From positions 1 to 64,000 of the forward strand of contig JODU01000004.1 of assembly GCA_000720845.1 (NCBI GenBank): a stretch of DNA of 64,000 nt, in the 5' to 3' direction. The DNA comes from Kitasatospora aureofaciens. GTDB lineage: Bacteria; Actinomycetota; Actinomycetes; Streptomycetales; Streptomycetaceae. The stretch's first letter is position 1. Each line of letters begins with the position of its first letter. This document shows positions 39,876 through 48,426 of the stretch, piece after piece. Under the pieces are notes generated by a model. The model was not told the origin of the DNA, did not search any database, and saw only the letters and a list, made by a program, of their open reading frames with translations. Made by a program: the position numbers and the translations under genes.

Positions 39876-41522
39876 GTGGACGTGAGCGGCGGGAGCGGGC
39901 AGCCGCGGTCCGGCAACGACGAGTCGGCCGAGCCCCAGGCACATCCCAAGGCCCCGGCCGCCGACCCCGCCGACTCCGCAGCGGGGGAGCCCACCGGCCC
40001 GACGGCCACGGGGCCCCAGGCGCCCGGCCCCGGAGCACCGGAACCGGAAACGCCCGGTCCGCAGTCGCCGCCGCCCGCCACACCGGGCCCCGACGAGACC
40101 CCCGCCGCACGCGACGAGCCCGTCCGGGCCGCACCGGACACGCCGCCCGGGACACCGGACCCGGACACCGGCGCCGCCGGCGACACGGGCGCCCGGCCGA
40201 ACCCGCCGTCGGACGGCGAGCACGCCTCGGGACCCGCCGAGCCCCCCGGACCCACCGAGCCCCCCGCACCGGCCGCGGGCCCCCGGCACGCCGCTCACCA
40301 CACCGGCGCCGACGCCCCACGCCACCGCACCGAGGCCCACACCGACGGCCCGGGCCGACCCCCGCAGCGCCGACCGGAACCCGGGGGCGGGCTGCTGATG
40401 GGCCGGCCCTTCGGCGTGCCCGTGTACGTCGCCCCCAGCTGGTTCCTGGTCGCCATCCTGATCACCTGGGTGTTCGGCGGCCAGCTCGACCGCGTCCTGC
40501 CCGAGCTGGGCGCCGCCCGCTACCTCGTCTCCCTCTTCTTCGCCGTCGCCTTCTACGCCTCCGTCCTCGTCCACGAGCTCGCCCACACCGTCGCCGCCCT
40601 CCGCTTCAAGCTCCCCGTCCGCCGCATCCAGCTCCAGTTCTTCGGCGGCGTCTCCGAGATCGAGAAGGAAGCCGAGACCCCCGGCCGCGAATTCGTGCTG
40701 GCCTTCGTCGGCCCCCTGCTCTCCCTCGTCCTGTCCGGCGTCTTCTACGCCGCCCTGCTGCCCGTGGAGCCCGACAGCGTCGCCGGGGTGCTGCTGGCCG
40801 GCCTGATGGTCTCCAACCTCATCGTGGCCGTCTTCAACCTGCTGCCCGGCCTCCCCCTCGACGGCGGACGCATGCTCCGCGCCGTCGTCTGGAAGCTCAC
40901 CGGCAAGCCCATGAGCGGAACGATCGCCGCCGCCTGGGTCGGCCGCGCCCTCGCCATCGCCGTACTGATCGGCCTGCCGCTGCTCACCCAGTCACTCGGC
41001 AGCGACGCCGCGGACGACGTCGGCATGGACACCGTCATGGACGCCCTGCTCGCCGCCATCCTCGCCGCGATCATCTGGACCGGCGCCGGGAACAGCCTCC
41101 GCATGGCCCGCCTGCGCGAACACCTCCCCGAGCTGCGCGCCCGCGCCCTCACCCGGCGTGCCGTCCCCGTCCAGGCCGACACCCCCCTCTCCGAGGCCCT
41201 GCGCCGCGCCAACGCCTCCGGGGCCCGCGCCCTGGTCGTCGTCGACGGCGAGGGCGCCCCCGCCTCCCTGGTCCGCGAGGCCGCCATCGTCGGCGTACCC
41301 GAGCACCGCCGCCCCTGGGTACCGGTCAGCACCCTCGCCCAGGACCTGACCGACGGCATGCGCGTCTCCGCCGAGCTGTCCGGCGAGGAACTCCTGGACG
41401 CCCTGCGCGCCAACCCGGCCACCGAGTACCTGGTCGTCGAGGAGACCGGCGAGATCTACGGCGTCCTGTCCGCGGCCGACGTCGAGCGCGCCTTCGTCAA
41501 GGCCATGGCCCGCCCCTCCTGA
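39876..41522 (+). CDS. Site-2 protease (M50) with CBS domains
   Basis: 548 residues from GTG 39876 (GAGGGGACACC upstream). The first 165 residues are a Pro/Ala/Gly-rich disordered segment. About six membrane helices follow, carrying the zinc motif H233-E-L-A-H237 and the third ligand Asp329 in LPGLPLDGGRML, so catalytic residues are complete. The C-terminal cytoplasmic part (residues about 420-545) looks like a CBS pair. Rip1-type proteases cleave transmembrane substrates such as anti-sigma factors; the substrate here is unknown. It is followed by trmI with its own leaderless promoter. Confidence 0.9.
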   Translation: MDVSGGSGQPRSGNDESAEPQAHPKAPAADPADSAAGEPTGPTATGPQAPGPGAPEPETPGPQSPPPATPGPDETPAARDEPVRAAPDTPPGTPDPDTGAAGDTGARPNPPSDGEHASGPAEPPGPTEPPAPAAGPRHAAHHTGADAPRHRTEAHTDGPGRPPQRRPEPGGGLLMGRPFGVPVYVAPSWFLVAILITWVFGGQLDRVLPELGAARYLVSLFFAVAFYASVLVHELAHTVAALRFKLPVRRIQLQFFGGVSEIEKEAETPGREFVLAFVGPLLSLVLSGVFYAALLPVEPDSVAGVLLAGLMVSNLIVAVFNLLPGLPLDGGRMLRAVVWKLTGKPMSGTIAAAWVGRALAIAVLIGLPLLTQSLGSDAADDVGMDTVMDALLAAILAAIIWTGAGNSLRMARLREHLPELRARALTRRAVPVQADTPLSEALRRANASGARALVVVDGEGAPASLVREAAIVGVPEHRRPWVPVSTLAQDLTDGMRVSAELSGEELLDALRANPATEYLVVEETGEIYGVLSAADVERAFVKAMARPS

Positions 41523-41580
41523 CCACCGCACGCCCACGGCCGTGGTCGGCGGCCCCGCCCGGGACCGGTAGGCTGGTCAC

Positions 41581-42483
41581 ATGTCCGAACCGACCGGTGC
41601 CGCCCGCAGGCGCGGGCCCTTCAAGGTCGGGGACCAGGTACAGCTGACCGACCCCAAGGGCCGCCACTACACGTTCACGCTCGAGGCCGGGAAGAACTTC
41701 CACACCCACAAGGGTTCCTTCCCCCACGACGAACTGATCGGTGCTCCCGAGGGCAGCGTCGTCCGCACCACCGGGAACGTCGCCTACCTCGCGCTGCGCC
41801 CCCTGCTCCCCGACTACGTCCTGTCCATGCCCCGCGGGGCAGCCGTCGTCTACCCGAAGGACGCGGGGCAGATCCTCGCCTTCGCCGACATCTTCCCCGG
41901 CGCACGCGTCGTGGAGGCCGGCGTGGGCTCCGGCTCCCTCAGCAGCTTCCTGCTGCGCGCCATCGGCGACCAGGGCATGCTGCACTCCTACGAGCGCCGC
42001 GAGGACTTCGCCGAGATCGCCCAGCAGAACGTGCAGCGCTACTTCGGCGGCCCGCACCCCGCCTGGCAGCTCACCGTAGGCGACCTCCAGGACAACCTGT
42101 CCGACGCCGACGTCGACCGCGTCATCCTCGACATGCTCGCCCCGTGGGAATGCCTGGAGGCCGTCTCCAAGGCGCTCGTGCCCGGCGGCATCCTGTGCTG
42201 CTACGTCGCGACCACCACCCAGCTCGCCCGGACCGTCGAGTCCATCCGCGAGATCGGCTGCTTCAACGAGCCGACCTCCTGGGAGACGATGATCCGCAAC
42301 TGGCACGTGGAGGGCCTCGCCGTCCGCCCCGACCACCGGATGATCGGCCACACCGGCTTCCTGCTCACCGCCCGCCGTCTCGCCGACGGCGTCGAGCCGC
42401 CCATGCGCCGCCGCCGCCCCGCCAAGGGCGCCTACGGCGAGGACTACGACGGCCCCAACGCCGGCGGAGGCTCCGGCCGCTGA
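41581..42483 (+). CDS. trmI: tRNA (adenine-58-N1)-methyltransferase
   Basis: 300 residues. It methylates A58 in the T loop of tRNA as a homotetramer using S-adenosylmethionine. Visible features are the N-terminal beta domain (GDQVQLTDPKGRHYTFTLE), the SAM motif VVEAGVGSGSLSSFLL near residues 108-123, YERREDFAEIA, DRVILDMLAPWE containing the catalytic Asp, and a basic tail RRRRPAKG. The gene is conserved just upstream of the proteasomal ATPase locus in actinobacteria. TAGGCT (41569-41574) ends 6 nt before the ATG without a ribosome-binding site: leaderless. Confidence 0.93.
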   Translation: MSEPTGAARRRGPFKVGDQVQLTDPKGRHYTFTLEAGKNFHTHKGSFPHDELIGAPEGSVVRTTGNVAYLALRPLLPDYVLSMPRGAAVVYPKDAGQILAFADIFPGARVVEAGVGSGSLSSFLLRAIGDQGMLHSYERREDFAEIAQQNVQRYFGGPHPAWQLTVGDLQDNLSDADVDRVILDMLAPWECLEAVSKALVPGGILCCYVATTTQLARTVESIREIGCFNEPTSWETMIRNWHVEGLAVRPDHRMIGHTGFLLTARRLADGVEPPMRRRRPAKGAYGEDYDGPNAGGGSGR

Positions 42484-42510
42484 GGCGGCCCGTGCCGCGT
42501 ACAACGCACA

Positions 42511-42559
42511 GACGCCGTGGTGGAGTTCCCGGACACTCCGGGAACTCCACCACGGCGTC
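42511..42559 (+). terminator. 22-bp stem terminator after trmI
   Basis: A perfect 22-bp stem (42511-42532 and 42538-42559) with the 5-nt loop ACACT, 28 nt after the trmI stop. Confidence 0.85.
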
Positions 42560-42704
42560 GACGCGTTGACGGCGGCCACCCGACGGGAGAACGCGGCCGC
42601 GCGGGAACCGTAACGAGTACCCACCCCGCCGTTCCCCCGCACTGTGACGTGTGGCACGATGCAGGCCACCCCCACCGGCACAGCCCTCACAGGAGACACT
42701 CCTC

Positions 42705-43295
42705 GTGCAGCACCCCGCCGTTCCGGACCTCTCGCACACCCACACCCGGCCGATCCACTGGGTCGCCACCGCCACGGCCGTCGCCGGCGTCGTCGCGCTG
42801 TCCTCGGTCCTCCAGCCCGACGCCGCGACCGCTGCCCAGAGCGCCGACAAGGCCGCCGCCCCCGCTCCCAAGAGCGCACCGGCCCACATCGCGCCGCCGG
42901 ATCCGGCCACCGTGGCCTTCCCCCTGGAATGCGGCCCGGTCAAGGCCGTGGTGCAGAAGAAGGCCTCCGGCGACCTCGACGGCGACGGAAACCCCGAAAC
43001 CGTGGCCGTCGTGCACTGCGACGCACCCATGGGCACACCCCCCGACGGCGTGTACGTCATCACACGGGGCACCGACGGCGGCAAGTCCCGCGTCGTGGCC
43101 ACCCTCGTGGACCCCAAGGACCGCCGTACGGCCACCGAACTCGCGGTGCGCGACGGCGTCGTCCGCGCCACCCTCCTCGGCTACTCGACGGCCGACGTGC
43201 CCAGTTGCTGCCCCGACGTCACCGACGACGTGAAGTGGCAGTGGAAGAACGGCGCGTTCGTCAGCGACACGCCCTCACAGGCACGCACCGTCTGA
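42705..43295 (+). CDS. Putative secreted protein of unknown function
   Basis: 196 residues from GTG 42705, with AGGAG 9 nt upstream. The N terminus is hydrophobic (HWVATATAVAGVVALSSVLQP), followed by ATAAQS, an apparent signal peptide or membrane anchor. The mature part is Ala/Pro-rich, then an alpha/beta domain starts with ASGDLDGDGNPETVAVVHC. This D-x-D-x-D-G calcium-binding-like loop resembles FG-GAP/VCBS repeats and is followed by DVPSCCPDVTDDVKWQWKNG. Four cysteines suggest disulfides. I recognise no family with a defined function. It lies between trmI and a ferredoxin gene on the other strand. Confidence 0.78.
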   Translation: MQHPAVPDLSHTHTRPIHWVATATAVAGVVALSSVLQPDAATAAQSADKAAAPAPKSAPAHIAPPDPATVAFPLECGPVKAVVQKKASGDLDGDGNPETVAVVHCDAPMGTPPDGVYVITRGTDGGKSRVVATLVDPKDRRTATELAVRDGVVRATLLGYSTADVPSCCPDVTDDVKWQWKNGAFVSDTPSQARTV

Positions 43296-43299
43296 CCGG

Positions 43300-43321
43300 C
43301 ACCCCCGGGGGACAGGGGGTG
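43300..43321. terminator. Short hairpin between convergent genes
   Basis: CACCCCC and GGGGGTG arms around an 8-nt loop, directly after the secreted-protein stop (43295) and before the ferredoxin end (43372). Confidence 0.5.
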
Positions 43322-43371
43322 TGACACACCAGACAGTGGTCACGGAACGTACGCGCCAAGTCACATTTTGG

Positions 43372-43677
43372 TCACTCTGAGTCCGGGCCGTAGACCTCGG
43401 CCCTGTCCGAAACGCGACGCACGTGGATGCACTCGCCCGGACACTCCTTCGCGGAGTCCACCACATCCGTGAGAAGCGTCAGCGGCACCGGCGTTGTCGC
43501 CCCCGGGGCCTGCAGCAGCTCGTCGTCCGCGCCCTTCACATAGGCCAGACCGTCGATGTCCAGCTCGAACACCTCGGGCGCGTACTGGGCGCAGATGCCG
43601 TCGCCGGTACACAGGTCCTGGTCGATCCAGACCTCCAGAGCCTCGCCGTCGACTCCGGCCTCCTGCTGCACGCTCAT
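43372..43677 (-). CDS. Ferredoxin (3Fe-4S/4Fe-4S type)
   Basis: 101 residues. Four cysteines: Cys23 and Cys29 in DLCTGDGICAQYAPEVF, then Cys79 and Cys83 in AKECPGECIHV. The C-x5-C-(50)-C pattern, with EVFELDIDGLAYV between, is that of small ferredoxins which donate electrons to cytochromes P450 in Streptomyces; the extra Cys83 is next to the usual C-P. Length is longer than the 63-70 typical because of a loop at residues about 50-70. It is divergent from arc and its redox partner is not encoded nearby. Confidence 0.88.
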   Translation of the reverse strand: MSVQQEAGVDGEALEVWIDQDLCTGDGICAQYAPEVFELDIDGLAYVKGADDELLQAPGATTPVPLTLLTDVVDSAKECPGECIHVRRVSDRAEVYGPDSE

Positions 43678-43877
43678 CTCTCCTGCCGTTTCCTGCGTCG
43701 AGCCGTTCGGGAATCCGGCCAGCTCTGACGGGTGTTGAACACTTCGACCCTACCCCCGCCTGGGTTCCCGCCACGTTCCGTGGGTATTCCCCTGGCGTGA
43801 GGGAGAGCGCAAGGGTGAAGATCGGACACACCCCGACAGTCTTTGTGATCTAGGGGTTTCAATCGACACCCACCCAG

Positions 43878-43887
43878 GTAGGGTCTG
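43878..43887 (+). promoter_or_regulatory. Promoter element upstream of arc
   Basis: GTAGGGTCTG, containing TAGGGT as a likely -10 hexamer, 36 nt upstream of the arc start. The same 10-mer lies 48 nt upstream of pup. Confidence 0.5.
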
Positions 43888-43922
43888 GAAGCGTCCAGCT
43901 CCCCTTGGAGGAGGTGAGGACC

Positions 43923-45689
43923 GTGGCAGCCCACGACGACGACATGAACCGCGGCATCCGCCCGGGACGCGGGTCCGAGGACCCGGCCGGGCAGGTGGCC
44001 TACCTTGAGCAGGAGATCGCCGTCCTGCGACGCAAGCTCGCCGAATCTCCGCGACACACGAGAATTCTCGAAGAGCGGATCGTCGAACTGCAGACCAACC
44101 TGGCCGGCGTGTCCGCCCAGAACGAGCGACTCGCCGGCACACTCCGCGAGGCCCGCGACCAGATCGTGGCCCTCAAGGAAGAGGTCGACCGGCTGGCCCA
44201 GCCACCCGCCGGCTTCGGTGTCTTCCTGCAGGCCAACGAGGACGGCACCGCCGACATCTTCACCGGCGGCCGCAAACTCAGGGTGAACGTCGGCCCGAGC
44301 GTCGAGCTAGACGAGCTCCGACGCGGCCAGGAAGTGATGCTCAACGAAGCACTCAACGTGGTCGAGGCCATGGAGTACGAGAGCGTCGGCGACATCGTCA
44401 CCCTCAAGGAGATCCTCGAGGACGGCGAGCGCGCCCTGGTGCTCGGCCACACCGACGAGGAAAGGGTGGTACGGCTCGCCGAGCCCCTGCGCGGACTCAC
44501 GATCCGCCCCGGCGACGCCCTCCTGCTCGAACCCCGATCCGGCTACGTCTACGAGGTCGTCCCCAAGAGCGAGGTCGAAGAACTCGTCCTCGAAGAGGTT
44601 CCCGACATCGGCTACGAGCAGATCGGCGGCCTCGGCGGACAGATCGAAGCCATCCGCGACGCGGTCGAGCTCCCCTACCTCTACCCCGACCTGTTCCGGG
44701 AGCACGAGCTGCGTCCGCCCAAGGGCGTCCTGCTCTACGGGCCTCCCGGATGCGGCAAGACGCTCATCGCCAAGGCCGTCGCCAACTCGCTGGCCAAGAA
44801 GGTCGCCGAGGTCACCGGCCAGGCCGCCGGCAAGAGCTTCTTCCTCAACATCAAGGGCCCCGAGCTGCTCAACAAGTACGTCGGCGAGACCGAGCGGCAG
44901 ATCCGCCTGGTCTTCCAGCGGGCCCGTGAGAAGGCCAGCGAGGGCACCCCCGTCATCGTCTTCTTCGACGAGATGGAATCCCTCTTCCGCACCCGCGGCT
45001 CCGGCGTCAGCTCGGACGTGGAGAACACCATCGTCCCGCAGCTGCTCGCCGAGATCGACGGCGTGGAAGGCCTGCAGAACGTGGTCGTGATCGGCGCCTC
45101 CAACCGCGAGGACATGATCGACCCCGCCATCCTGCGGCCCGGCCGGCTAGACGTGAAGATCAAGATCGAACGTCCGGACGCCGAAGCGGCCAAGGACATC
45201 TTCGGCAAGTACCTCACCGAACGCCTCCCCCTCCACTCCGACGACCTCGCGGAGCACGAGAAGGACAAGGCGGCCACCGTCCAGAGCATGATCCAGACGG
45301 CGGTGGAACAGATGTACGCCGAATCCGAGGAGAACCGCTTCCTGGAAGTCACCTACGCCAATGGCGACAAGGAAGTCCTCTATTTCAAGGACTTCAATTC
45401 CGGCGCCATGATCGAGAACATCGTGGGCCGCGCCAAGAAGATGGCGATCAAGGACTTCCTGGACAAGAACCAGAAGGGCCTCCGCGTCTCCCACCTCCTC
45501 CAGGCCTGCGTGGACGAGTTCAAGGAGAACGAGGACCTGCCCAACACCACCAACCCGGACGACTGGGCCCGCATCTCCGGAAAGAAGGGCGAACGGATCG
45601 TGTACATCCGTACGCTCGTCACCGGAAAGCAGGGCGCGGACACCGGACGCTCCATCGACACGGTGGCGAACACCGGTCAGTACCTGTAA
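43923..45689 (+). CDS. arc: Proteasome-associated AAA ATPase ARC (Mpa)
   Basis: 588 residues from GTG 43923 (GGAGGTGAGG upstream). The ring-shaped unfoldase recognises Pup-tagged proteins and feeds them into the 20S core. The N-terminal coiled coil (about 20-80; QVAYLEQEIAVLRRKLAE) binds Pup; two OB folds follow. In the AAA module, Walker A GPPGCGKT is at 273-280, Walker B is in VIVFFDEMES, and the arginine-finger region is ILRPGRLDVKI. The C terminus GQYL is the motif that docks into the proteasome alpha ring. All elements are intact. Confidence 0.97.
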   Translation: MAAHDDDMNRGIRPGRGSEDPAGQVAYLEQEIAVLRRKLAESPRHTRILEERIVELQTNLAGVSAQNERLAGTLREARDQIVALKEEVDRLAQPPAGFGVFLQANEDGTADIFTGGRKLRVNVGPSVELDELRRGQEVMLNEALNVVEAMEYESVGDIVTLKEILEDGERALVLGHTDEERVVRLAEPLRGLTIRPGDALLLEPRSGYVYEVVPKSEVEELVLEEVPDIGYEQIGGLGGQIEAIRDAVELPYLYPDLFREHELRPPKGVLLYGPPGCGKTLIAKAVANSLAKKVAEVTGQAAGKSFFLNIKGPELLNKYVGETERQIRLVFQRAREKASEGTPVIVFFDEMESLFRTRGSGVSSDVENTIVPQLLAEIDGVEGLQNVVVIGASNREDMIDPAILRPGRLDVKIKIERPDAEAAKDIFGKYLTERLPLHSDDLAEHEKDKAATVQSMIQTAVEQMYAESEENRFLEVTYANGDKEVLYFKDFNSGAMIENIVGRAKKMAIKDFLDKNQKGLRVSHLLQACVDEFKENEDLPNTTNPDDWARISGKKGERIVYIRTLVTGKQGADTGRSIDTVANTGQYL

Positions 45690-45698
45690 AAGGCGGGG

Positions 45699-45733
45699 CG
45701 GCTGCGGGTCCCCTCAGTGGGTACCCGCAGCCG
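45699..45733 (+). terminator. Terminator after arc
   Basis: CGGCTGCGGGT and ACCCGCAGCCG, an 11-bp stem with a 13-nt loop followed by ACTGTTTT, 10 nt past the arc stop. Because it ends in T residues it resembles a standard intrinsic terminator; dop would then need its own promoter (TAGGCT at 45805-45810). Confidence 0.8.
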
Positions 45734-45921
45734 ACTGTTTTCCGGAGCCCCGGCTGGAGCAAGGCAATGACGCAAATGATCTCCCCGCCAGCGCCAAGGC
45801 GTTCTAGGCTCTTCCATACCGCCGAGTCGCGCAGTGCGGGGACGGGCACCGCACACGCATCGGAGCGCCAGCGGTACTTGAGCAGCGCCCACTACGGGCG
45901 CTGCCGGGCAAGGAGGGCCGC

Positions 45922-47433
45922 ATGACCGTACGGCGAGTAATGGGCATCGAGACGGAGTACGGGATCTCCGTCCCCGGCCACCCGAACGCCAATGCCATGC
46001 TCACCTCGTCCCAGATCGTCAATGCCTACGCGGCGGCGATGCACCGGGCCCGCCGGGCCCGCTGGGACTTCGAGGAGGAGAACCCGCTGCGGGACGCGCG
46101 AGGCTTCGACCTCGCCCGCGAGGCCGCCGACTCCAGCCAGCTCACCGACGAGGACATCGGCCTCGCCAACGTCATCCTCACCAACGGTGCACGGCTCTAC
46201 GTCGACCACGCCCACCCCGAATACAGCGCTCCGGAAGTCACCAACCCGCGCGACGCGGTCCTGTGGGACAAGGCCGGCGAACGCATCATGGCCGAGGCCG
46301 CCGAGCGCGCCGCCCAGCTGCCCGGCGCCCAGCCCATCCACCTCTACAAGAACAACACCGACAACAAGGGCGCCTCCTACGGCACGCACGAGAACTACCT
46401 GATGAAGCGGGAAACCGCCTTCTCGGACATCGTGCGCCACCTGACCCCCTTCTTCGTCTCCCGCCAGGTCTTCACCGGCGCCGGCCGCGTCGGCATCGGC
46501 CAGGACGGCCACGAACACGGCTTCCAGCTCAGCCAGCGCGCCGACTACTTCGAGGTCGAGGTCGGCCTGGAGACCACGCTGAAGCGGCCCATCATCAACA
46601 CCCGCGACGAACCGCACGCGGACGCCGAGAAATGGCGCCGCCTGCACGTGATCATCGGTGACGCGAACCTGTCGGAGATCTCCACCTACCTCAAGCTGGG
46701 CACCACGGCCCTGGTCCTGTCCATGATCGAAGACGGCTTCATCGCCGTCGACCTGGCCGTCGACCAGCCCGTACGCACCCTCCACCAGGTCTCGCACGAC
46801 CCGACGCTCAAGCGCCTCGTCACGCTGCGCAGCGGCCGCACCCTGACCGCCGTGCAGCTCCAGATGGAGTACTACGAGCTGGCCCGCAAATACGTCGAGG
46901 AGCGGTACGGCGCGGACGCCGACGACCAGACCAAGGACGTCCTCGGCCGCTGGGAGGACACCCTCAACCGGCTCGAGAACGACCCGATGAGCCTGGCCGG
47001 CGAGCTGGACTGGGTCGCCAAGCGGGAACTCATGGAGGGCTACCGCCGCCGCGACAACGTCGACTGGGACGCCCCCCGGCTGCACCTCGTCGACCTCCAG
47101 TACGCCGACGTACGGCCCGACAAGGGCCTCTACAACCGCCTGGTGGACCGCGGCCGCATCAAGCGCCTGCTGGACGAGAACGAGGTCGAGCGGGCCCGTA
47201 CGAAGCCGCCCGAGGACACCAGGGCCTACTTCCGCGGGCGCTGCCTGGAGCAGTACGCGGACGACGTCGCGGCGGCCTCCTGGGACTCGGTGATCTTCGA
47301 CCTGCCGGGCCGGGACTCGCTCCAGCGGGTCCCAACCCTGGAACCGCTTCGCGGAACGCGTAATCACGTCAAGGAGCTCCTGGACCGCTGCCGCACCGCG
47401 GACGACCTGGTCAGGGTCCTGTCCGGCGGGTGA
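45922..47433 (+). CDS. dop: Deamidase/depupylase Dop
   Basis: 503 residues from ATG 45922 with AAGGAGG upstream. It belongs to the carboxylate-amine ligase/glutamine synthetase-like fold with PafA. MGIETEYGISVPG binds metal/ATP. Asp95 in LYVDHAHPEYSAPE is at the position of the catalytic Asp known in mycobacterial Dop. The insertion ENPLRDARGFDLAREAADSS (about 53-72) is the Dop-specific loop absent from PafA. Dop deamidates Pup ending in Gln and cleaves Pup from substrates. The Pup of this window already ends in Glu, so depupylation is its expected main job. Confidence 0.95.
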   Translation: MTVRRVMGIETEYGISVPGHPNANAMLTSSQIVNAYAAAMHRARRARWDFEEENPLRDARGFDLAREAADSSQLTDEDIGLANVILTNGARLYVDHAHPEYSAPEVTNPRDAVLWDKAGERIMAEAAERAAQLPGAQPIHLYKNNTDNKGASYGTHENYLMKRETAFSDIVRHLTPFFVSRQVFTGAGRVGIGQDGHEHGFQLSQRADYFEVEVGLETTLKRPIINTRDEPHADAEKWRRLHVIIGDANLSEISTYLKLGTTALVLSMIEDGFIAVDLAVDQPVRTLHQVSHDPTLKRLVTLRSGRTLTAVQLQMEYYELARKYVEERYGADADDQTKDVLGRWEDTLNRLENDPMSLAGELDWVAKRELMEGYRRRDNVDWDAPRLHLVDLQYADVRPDKGLYNRLVDRGRIKRLLDENEVERARTKPPEDTRAYFRGRCLEQYADDVAAASWDSVIFDLPGRDSLQRVPTLEPLRGTRNHVKELLDRCRTADDLVRVLSGG

Positions 47434-47553
47434 GCGGCCGAGCGGGTACCGGGGAGTAAGCAGCCGGACAGGGTGGAATATCCCAGGTCCGGGAACCATG
47501 GAGATGGTCCCCGTACGTTGGAGGAAGTGCGGGGTCGATGTCGGACCAGACTT

Positions 47554-47563
47554 GTAGGGTCTG
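47554..47563 (+). promoter_or_regulatory. Promoter element upstream of pup
   Basis: GTAGGGTCTG, identical to the element before arc, 48 nt upstream of the pup start codon. TAGGGT is a plausible -10 hexamer; no strong -35 is seen. Confidence 0.5.
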
Positions 47564-47610
47564 ATCTTGACCGAGCAACTGTGTCGGGCGAACCGAGCGG
47601 GGTGAGGGTT

Positions 47611-47829
47611 ATGGCGACCAAGGACACCGGCGGCGGGCAGCAGAAGGCCACGCGGTCCACCGAGGAGGTCGAGGAGCAGGCGCAGGACGCGCAGGCATCG
47701 GAGGACCTCAAGGAACGCCAGGAAAAGCTGAACGACGACGTGGACTCCGTCTTGGACGAGATCGACGATGTCTTGGAAGAGAACGCCGAGGACTTCGTGC
47801 GGTCATTTGTCCAAAAAGGTGGAGAATAG
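47611..47829 (+). CDS. pup: Prokaryotic ubiquitin-like protein Pup
   Basis: 72 residues from ATG 47611 (GGTGAGGG upstream). Pup is a disordered modifier joined through its C-terminal Glu to substrate lysines. The N-terminal part is polar (KDTGGGQQKATRSTEEVEEQ), used for engagement by the ATPase. The central helix (LKERQEKLNDDVDSVLDEID) binds the ARC coiled coil. The C terminus FVQKGGE carries Glu rather than Gln, so ligation by PafA does not require prior deamidation. It is the first gene of pup-(endonuclease VII)-prcB-prcA. Confidence 0.97.
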   Translation: MATKDTGGGQQKATRSTEEVEEQAQDAQASEDLKERQEKLNDDVDSVLDEIDDVLEENAEDFVRSFVQKGGE

Positions 47830-47835
47830 GACTAA

Positions 47836-48426
47836 ATGTCCAATTTGGATGCCGAGAAGGATTGCTCGGCATGCAAGCGGACTTTGCCTACCAGTGCATT
47901 CGCGGCGAACAGGTCCAAGCTTGACAGGCTTCAGGACCGTTGCCGCGAATGCGGCGCCCAGGCATACCGGCGCCGCCGGGAGGCTCAGGGCAAGAAGGTT
48001 CGCCGAGTGGACGTGCCCGAGGGGCACAAGCACTGCCTGAGTTGTGACGAGGTCAAGCCGTGGAGTGAGTGGCATCGCAACGCCGCGGCCTTGGACGGGC
48101 TGTCGGCACGTTGCAAAGCATGCCGGTCTGTGGCGGGGCGTGCACGCCACCTCATGCGTCACTACGGGCTTACCGAGACTGAGCGGGACGCGATTGTCGC
48201 CTCTCAGATGGGGCTCTGCGTGATTTGTCTGAAGGCTCCGGCCGTGCACGTGGATCACTGTCACAAGACGGGTAGGGTCCGTGGCGTACTGTGCTTCAAC
48301 TGCAATTCAGGCCTCGGTCTGTTGAGGGATGACCCCGACGCGATGTACCGAGCTGCCGACTACCTGGAAGGAAACGCGTGGAAGCCAACACTCGTAGCAC
48401 CGGGCGTCTACCAGCTGCCTTCCTGA
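47836..48426 (+). CDS. Endonuclease VII/HNH protein with duplicated Cys4 finger
   Basis: 196 residues, starting 6 nt after pup. Two zinc-finger repeats with identical spacing lie at C10-x2-C13-x22-C36-x2-C39 and C67-x2-C70-x22-C93-x2-C96. A recombination endonuclease VII-type HNH domain follows: C128-x2-C131, VHVDHCHKTGRVRGVLC with the D140-H141 catalytic pair, and C153-x2-C156-N. Base and codon use is visibly less GC-rich than in flanking genes, as in phage-derived HNH proteins. Its end overlaps the prcB start by 49 nt. A link to protein degradation is not known; it may be a domesticated nuclease. Confidence 0.88.
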   Translation: MSNLDAEKDCSACKRTLPTSAFAANRSKLDRLQDRCRECGAQAYRRRREAQGKKVRRVDVPEGHKHCLSCDEVKPWSEWHRNAAALDGLSARCKACRSVAGRARHLMRHYGLTETERDAIVASQMGLCVICLKAPAVHVDHCHKTGRVRGVLCFNCNSGLGLLRDDPDAMYRAADYLEGNAWKPTLVAPGVYQLPS

